Positions 23,337 to 26,103 of a stretch of 26,103 bases of DNA are shown here, piece after piece (positions within the stretch are counted from its first letter, which is position 1; each line of letters starts with the position of its first letter). The position numbers were made by a program, and so were the translations under genes. Origin of the DNA: an uncultured Alphaproteobacteria bacterium (lineage in GTDB: Bacteria; Pseudomonadota; Alphaproteobacteria; Caulobacterales; Parvularculaceae); contig CALKYG010000220.1 of the NCBI GenBank assembly GCA_938003575.1, positions 1-26,103 of the forward strand, written 5' to 3'. The notes beneath the pieces were generated by a model. The model was not told where the DNA came from. It made no database searches and saw nothing but the letters and a program-made list of their open reading frames with translations.

Positions 23337-23795
23337 TTAAGCGGCGTTCGACGCTTTCAGGACTTCTACATCCGCGGCGACCGGATTGATTTCGATCTTG
23401 CGCGGTTTCTTCGCTTCCGGGATTTCCCGACGCAACTCGATATTCAACAATCCGTTTACCAGAGTCGCGCCGTCTATTTTTACGTGATCCGCGAGCTGAA
23501 AGCGGCGCTCAAACGAGCGGCCGGCTATCCCTTGATGAAGATAGGTCCGCCCTTCATCGATTTCTGGGCGCGCGCCGACAATTTTCAGTGTATTCTCGTG
23601 GAGTTCGATCTCCAGATCAGCTTCGGAAAAGCCAGCGACCGCAAGCGTGACCCGGTATCGGTCCTCATCAACGCGCTCAATATTGTACGGCGGATAGCCC
23701 GACGCCTCCGACTTGCCGAGATTGTCAAGAAGATCAAACATCCGATCAAATCCGACGGTCGTACGATAGAGCGGGGTGAGATCGTAGCTGCGCAT
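23337..23795 (-). CDS. Hsp20 family small heat-shock protein (IbpA-like)
   Basis: ATP-independent holdase chaperone of about 152 residues. The N-terminus MRSYDLTPLYRTTVGFDRMFDLL is typical of alphaproteobacterial class A small Hsps. The alpha-crystallin domain follows: YNIERVDEDRYRVTLAVAGF, then LEIELHENTLKIVG, FERRFQLADHVKIDGATLVNGLLNIEL (its core being FQLADHVK and NGLLNIEL). The C-terminal I-x-I anchor for oligomerisation is KIEINP at about 133-138. ATG 23795 is preceded by AAGGAGGA. An out-of-frame ATG at 23800 lies too close to that site. Upstream there is a sigma-32-type promoter and a structured leader that may be an RNA thermometer, both consistent with heat induction. Confidence 0.94.
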   Translation of the reverse strand: MRSYDLTPLYRTTVGFDRMFDLLDNLGKSEASGYPPYNIERVDEDRYRVTLAVAGFSEADLEIELHENTLKIVGARPEIDEGRTYLHQGIAGRSFERRFQLADHVKIDGATLVNGLLNIELRREIPEAKKPRKIEINPVAADVEVLKASNAA

Positions 23796-23888
23796 CGCAT
23801 TCCTCCTTAAAGAAGCAAGGTAAAACAAGCCTGTCGAGCCCTTCTGCGCGAACGACCCGAGGCTGCCGGACCCGGTTGGCGTCCGACA
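23796..23888 (-). promoter_or_regulatory. Candidate ROSE-type RNA thermometer in the hsp20 5' leader
   Basis: Between the predicted transcription start and ATG 23795 the leader of about 93 bases can fold into successive hairpins. The first is GTCGGAC with GTCCGGC. The second is GCCTCGGGTC with GGCTCG and AGGC around a two-base bulge. The last is a short imperfect stem in which TTGCTTC pairs with GGAGGAA, sequestering the Shine-Dalgarno. The last stem contains UUGCU (minus strand 23818-23814), the ROSE hallmark U-U/C-GCU, with its G facing a G of the Shine-Dalgarno. ROSE elements are known upstream of alphaproteobacterial small heat-shock genes. The structure was folded by eye only. Confidence 0.55.
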
Positions 23889-23894
23889 CAGTTT

Positions 23895-23922
23895 AGCTAG
23901 GTGCCGGGACCAACTCTTCAAG
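23895..23922 (-). promoter_or_regulatory. Sigma-32 (RpoH)-type promoter for hsp20
   Basis: On the minus strand CTTG (23922-23919) is followed after exactly 17 bases by CCTAGCT (23901-23895). The alphaproteobacterial RpoH consensus, from memory, is CTTG-N17-CyTATnT, so only one informative base of the -10 differs. The -35 is extended as CCCCCTTGAAG, as in classical heat-shock promoters. The predicted start of transcription is near 23888. Confidence 0.65.
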
Positions 23923-23991
23923 GGGGGTTTGGCCAGAATTTCGAAAACCGTGTTAGTTACAAAGGTATTGTCTAAAGGGAGGAGGAAAATA

Positions 23992-24852
23992 GTGAAATTC
24001 AATGTGCTGGCGTCCTTGGCGATGCTCGCAACCTCCGCTTGCGGACAGCGGGACGGGGCTGAACCAATCGTGGCCGCGCGACCCGTCGCGCAGGATTCTT
24101 CAGCGCTTCTCGCTGCTGCGATTGGCGGCGCGCACCGACCGGACGAGGACAGGGACAGGGACCGGTGGCGCCACCCCAAGGAGACTTTGGAATTCTTTGG
24201 CGTCGAACCCGGCATGACCGTCATCGAGGCATGGCCGGGCGGAGGTTGGTACACACGAATACTGGCGCCCTATCTCAAATCAGGCGGCGGCGTTTATATC
24301 GCTGCGCAAGTCGACCCTTTGGCAAGTGAAAGGGCGGCGGCGGCGGTGCAAAAGTTTCGGAATGATTTTTCCGACGACAAAACATACGGCGACATCAGGA
24401 TCACAACGTTGGGCGCCGGCGAAATCGCGCCGCCTGGGTCGGTTGATGTCGTTCTCACTTTTCGAAATGTTCATAACTGGTTGTCGAACGGCGCCGCGGA
24501 CGCCAATTTCAAGGCGTTCTACGAAGCATTGAAGCCTGGCGGGGTTCTCGGCGTCGTCGAGCACCGCGCAACGGAGGAACAGGACGACGGGTCCGGCTCA
24601 ACGGGCTATGTGAAAGTATCAACTGTCACGGCGCTTGCCGAAGCCGCAGGGTTTGAGTTTGTGGAATCGTCGGAAATCAATGCAAACCCCGCCGACACCA
24701 AAGATCATCCGTTTGGTGTATGGACTTTGCCTCCTGTGCGCCGATCTGCAGCAGCGGCCGGCCAAGAAAATCCTGGCTTCGATCGGTCGCAGTATGATGC
24801 TATCGGCGAAAGCGACCGGATGACGCTCAAATTCATCAAACCCAAACAATGA
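23992..24852 (+). CDS. Class I SAM-dependent methyltransferase-like protein with lipoprotein-type signal
   Basis: About 286 residues. The N-terminus MKFNVLASLAMLATSAC looks like a lipoprotein signal with Cys17. The body has RPDEDRDRDRWRHPKETLEF followed by motif I GMTVIEAWPGGGWYTRIL, then VDVVLTFRNVHNW and LKPGGVLGVVEHRA, the order of a class I methyltransferase fold. It matches a family of predicted exported methyltransferases (COG4798-like) whose substrate is unknown. Start GTG 23992 has GGGAGGAGG five to seven bases upstream, an excellent site; the open frame extends further but has no comparable start. Its stop overlaps the SCP2 gene start as ATGA. SAM should not be available outside the cytoplasm, so location or activity is puzzling. 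Confidence 0.87.
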   Translation: MKFNVLASLAMLATSACGQRDGAEPIVAARPVAQDSSALLAAAIGGAHRPDEDRDRDRWRHPKETLEFFGVEPGMTVIEAWPGGGWYTRILAPYLKSGGGVYIAAQVDPLASERAAAAVQKFRNDFSDDKTYGDIRITTLGAGEIAPPGSVDVVLTFRNVHNWLSNGAADANFKAFYEALKPGGVLGVVEHRATEEQDDGSGSTGYVKVSTVTALAEAAGFEFVESSEINANPADTKDHPFGVWTLPPVRRSAAAAGQENPGFDRSQYDAIGESDRMTLKFIKPKQ

Positions 24853-25151
24853 ACGACGCAGACTCAAGAGCCGCGGCAGGCAAGGCTTTCAGGTCAGGTT
24901 TTTCCGGCGTCATCAGAATCGCGCCGGAGGGAGGAAAACCGTTCGATATCGACGGCCGCGGCCCCCTTTGCGTCATCGAGGAGGCCGACCCCTCCAGAGA
25001 GCCGGATTGCACCTGGCGTGCAAGCGGAGAGACATTGATCCGGATATTTGAGGGGGGGAGGGCGCTTGAGAGCGCTTATCTATCGGGTCGCCTGTCAATC
25101 GTCGGCGATATGAGCATTATGGCGCGACTCTATCTGGAGAGTTCTCGATAG
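24849..25151 (+). CDS. SCP2 sterol-binding domain protein
   Basis: About 100 residues, essentially one SCP2 domain. Visible landmarks are GPLCVIEEADPSREPDCTW, then SGETLIRIFEGGRALESAYLSG and the closing GRLSIVGDMSIMARL (core ESAYLSGRLSIVGDM), where the sterol-carrier fold has its lipid-binding cavity and final helix. It would bind or present a lipid or acyl-CoA rather than catalyse a reaction. ATG 24849 overlaps the methyltransferase stop as ATGA. The TAG end overlaps the apparent N-terminus of the next gene. A lipid-carrier protein between a methyltransferase and a hydrolase suggests a shared lipid substrate. Confidence 0.87.
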   Translation: MNDADSRAAAGKAFRSGFSGVIRIAPEGGKPFDIDGRGPLCVIEEADPSREPDCTWRASGETLIRIFEGGRALESAYLSGRLSIVGDMSIMARLYLESSR

Positions 25152-25201
25152 CCGATTTTATCGTCATTCCGTCAAATCCGGTTCCGCGAGCAGCAGAAGC
25201 G

Positions 25202-26092
25202 GTGGATCTCCGGGGCGCCGACGGCGGCCATTTGAGGGCCGCGCTTTTCCCGCTCGAGAATGCGCGTGCGACTGTCGTGGTCCTGACGGGCCGGTCTGAG
25301 TTCATAGAAAAATATTTTGAGGTGTTTCGAGATCTGCATAGCCGGGGTTTTGCCGCCGCAGCCATGGATTGGCGCGGCCAAGGCCTTTCCGAGCGATTAC
25401 TGCCGGTTCGGGAAAAGGGCCACATCCAGGATTTTGGCGTTTATAGGTCGGATCTTCTTCGTTTTGTCGAAATGATCCGAATGGCGAATATGCCGCAGCC
25501 GCTAATTCTGCTAGCGCATTCCATGGGGGGCGTCCCCAGTCTGCAGATTATGGCGGATGGTGACAATCATTTCGCCGTTGCGGTTCTTTGCTCGCCGATG
25601 ACGCGCCTGTCCGATAGCGTCCTGAAAAGAGTCGGAGTGAGAGCGCTAGCGACGGCAGCGACAGGGGTTGGCCTTTCGCGTCACTCCATTCCGGGCGTCA
25701 GGGAGCACTCGATGGCGTTTGAAGGCAATCTCCTGACGACCGACCGGGACCGACATTCGCGCTTTCGGGAATTGCAGGCCGCCGCACCGAATGCGACCAT
25801 ACGTGAGCCCACTTACGGCTGGGTGCGCGCCGCAATCGAGGCGATGGACGACCTGCACAAGCCGGCTCGTTTCAGAAAAATGAAGACGCCGACGCTTATC
25901 GTTTCCGCAGGGAAAGACCATTTCGTGCGGTCTAGGGATCATCAGTGGATCGCGGCGCAATCGCCATTGATAGAAAATGTCGTCATCAGGGATGCACTTC
26001 ACGAAATTCTGATGGAACGCGACGTCATTCGCTACGAATTCTGGAGCCAATTCGATGCGTTCGTTGAGCCAAAGATCGCTGCGGGGCAGTAG
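25202..26092 (+). CDS. Alpha/beta hydrolase (monoacylglycerol-lipase/lysophospholipase-like)
   Basis: About 296 residues from GTG 25202. The serine-hydrolase elbow is LLAHSMGGVPS with Ser107. An oxyanion-region TGRSEFIEKYFEV and MDWRGQGLSER precede it, features of the PldB/monoglyceride lipase group. The acid is probably in SAGKDHFV and the catalytic His in RDALHEIL near the C-terminus. GTG 25202 has no good ribosome binding site. The frame is open upstream and encodes IADFIVIPSNPVPRAAEAV, which looks like the usual family start, with GGAG (25136-25139) eight bases before codon ATA 25148. The true start may therefore lie there, with ATAG overlapping the SCP2 stop. It is the last gene of a three-gene lipid-related set. 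Confidence 0.88.
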   Translation: MDLRGADGGHLRAALFPLENARATVVVLTGRSEFIEKYFEVFRDLHSRGFAAAAMDWRGQGLSERLLPVREKGHIQDFGVYRSDLLRFVEMIRMANMPQPLILLAHSMGGVPSLQIMADGDNHFAVAVLCSPMTRLSDSVLKRVGVRALATAATGVGLSRHSIPGVREHSMAFEGNLLTTDRDRHSRFRELQAAAPNATIREPTYGWVRAAIEAMDDLHKPARFRKMKTPTLIVSAGKDHFVRSRDHQWIAAQSPLIENVVIRDALHEILMERDVIRYEFWSQFDAFVEPKIAAGQ

Positions 26093-26103
26093 TCGGAGCG
26101 GCG

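Noticed and set aside
23307..23810. Plus-strand 167-codon frame across hsp20
   Set aside because: It is an antisense shadow of hsp20 with no domain and runs through the hsp20 leader.
23796..24254. N-terminal extension of Hsp20 to 305 residues
   Set aside because: It reads through the promoter and leader and into the methyltransferase gene in antisense. The Hsp20 start is conserved at ATG 23795.
1..26103. tRNA, rRNA, CRISPR, insertion sequence or prophage
   Set aside because: I found no cloverleaf-like sequence ending in a T-loop motif, no regularly spaced repeats, and no transposase, integrase or phage protein among the coding regions.

Overview
The window looks like chromosomal DNA from a GC-rich alphaproteobacterium. 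The signs are strong GC bias at third codon positions, the style of the glutamyl-tRNA synthetase, the SuhB-like phosphatase and the small heat-shock protein, and frequent ATGA/GTGA stop-start overlaps. A marine group such as Parvularculales or Hyphomonadales would fit, but that is inference. I see no rRNA, tRNA, insertion sequence, phage gene or CRISPR array. No gap between genes exceeds about 250 bases.

Left part (1-7.7 kb): the tail of an uncharacterised protein, then gltX (-) divergent from a secreted metallo-beta-lactamase-fold hydrolase (+). A minus-strand run follows: a lipoprotein amidohydrolase, an overlapping amidohydrolase paralogue that has lost its metal ligands, and nadE.

Centre-left (7.8-11.7 kb): a plus-strand cassette in which every stop overlaps the next start. 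It encodes a Tat-exported PhoD-type phosphatase lipoprotein, two tandem paralogous small membrane proteins, and an adenine deaminase. The last gene overlaps a convergent SYLF-domain gene at their stop codons.

Centre (11.7-20.7 kb): a long minus-strand group that reads, in transcription order, acyl-CoA ligase, two dissimilar acyl-CoA dehydrogenases, MaoC hydratase, OsmC peroxidase, SDR hydroxyacyl-CoA dehydrogenase, thiolase, an ATL DNA-repair protein, an isonitrile-hydratase-like protein and the SYLF protein. Ligase through thiolase form one complete beta-oxidation round. The two dehydrogenases carry complementary halves of the usual motifs, which suggests a heteromeric enzyme for an unusual substrate such as a steroid or branched acyl chain.

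Right part (20.8-26.1 kb): a Wzx-like flippase (-), an inositol-monophosphatase-family enzyme (+), and an Hsp20 gene (-) with a sigma-32-type promoter and a 5' leader that resembles a ROSE RNA thermometer. A plus-strand set follows: a methyltransferase with a lipoprotein-like signal, an SCP2 sterol-carrier-like protein and an alpha/beta hydrolase, also coupled by overlaps. It may be functionally related to lipid metabolism.

The most interesting observations are the PhoD/tandem-membrane-protein cassette (with an apparent CTG start), the active/degenerate amidohydrolase pair, the split-motif dehydrogenase pair, and the putative RNA thermometer.
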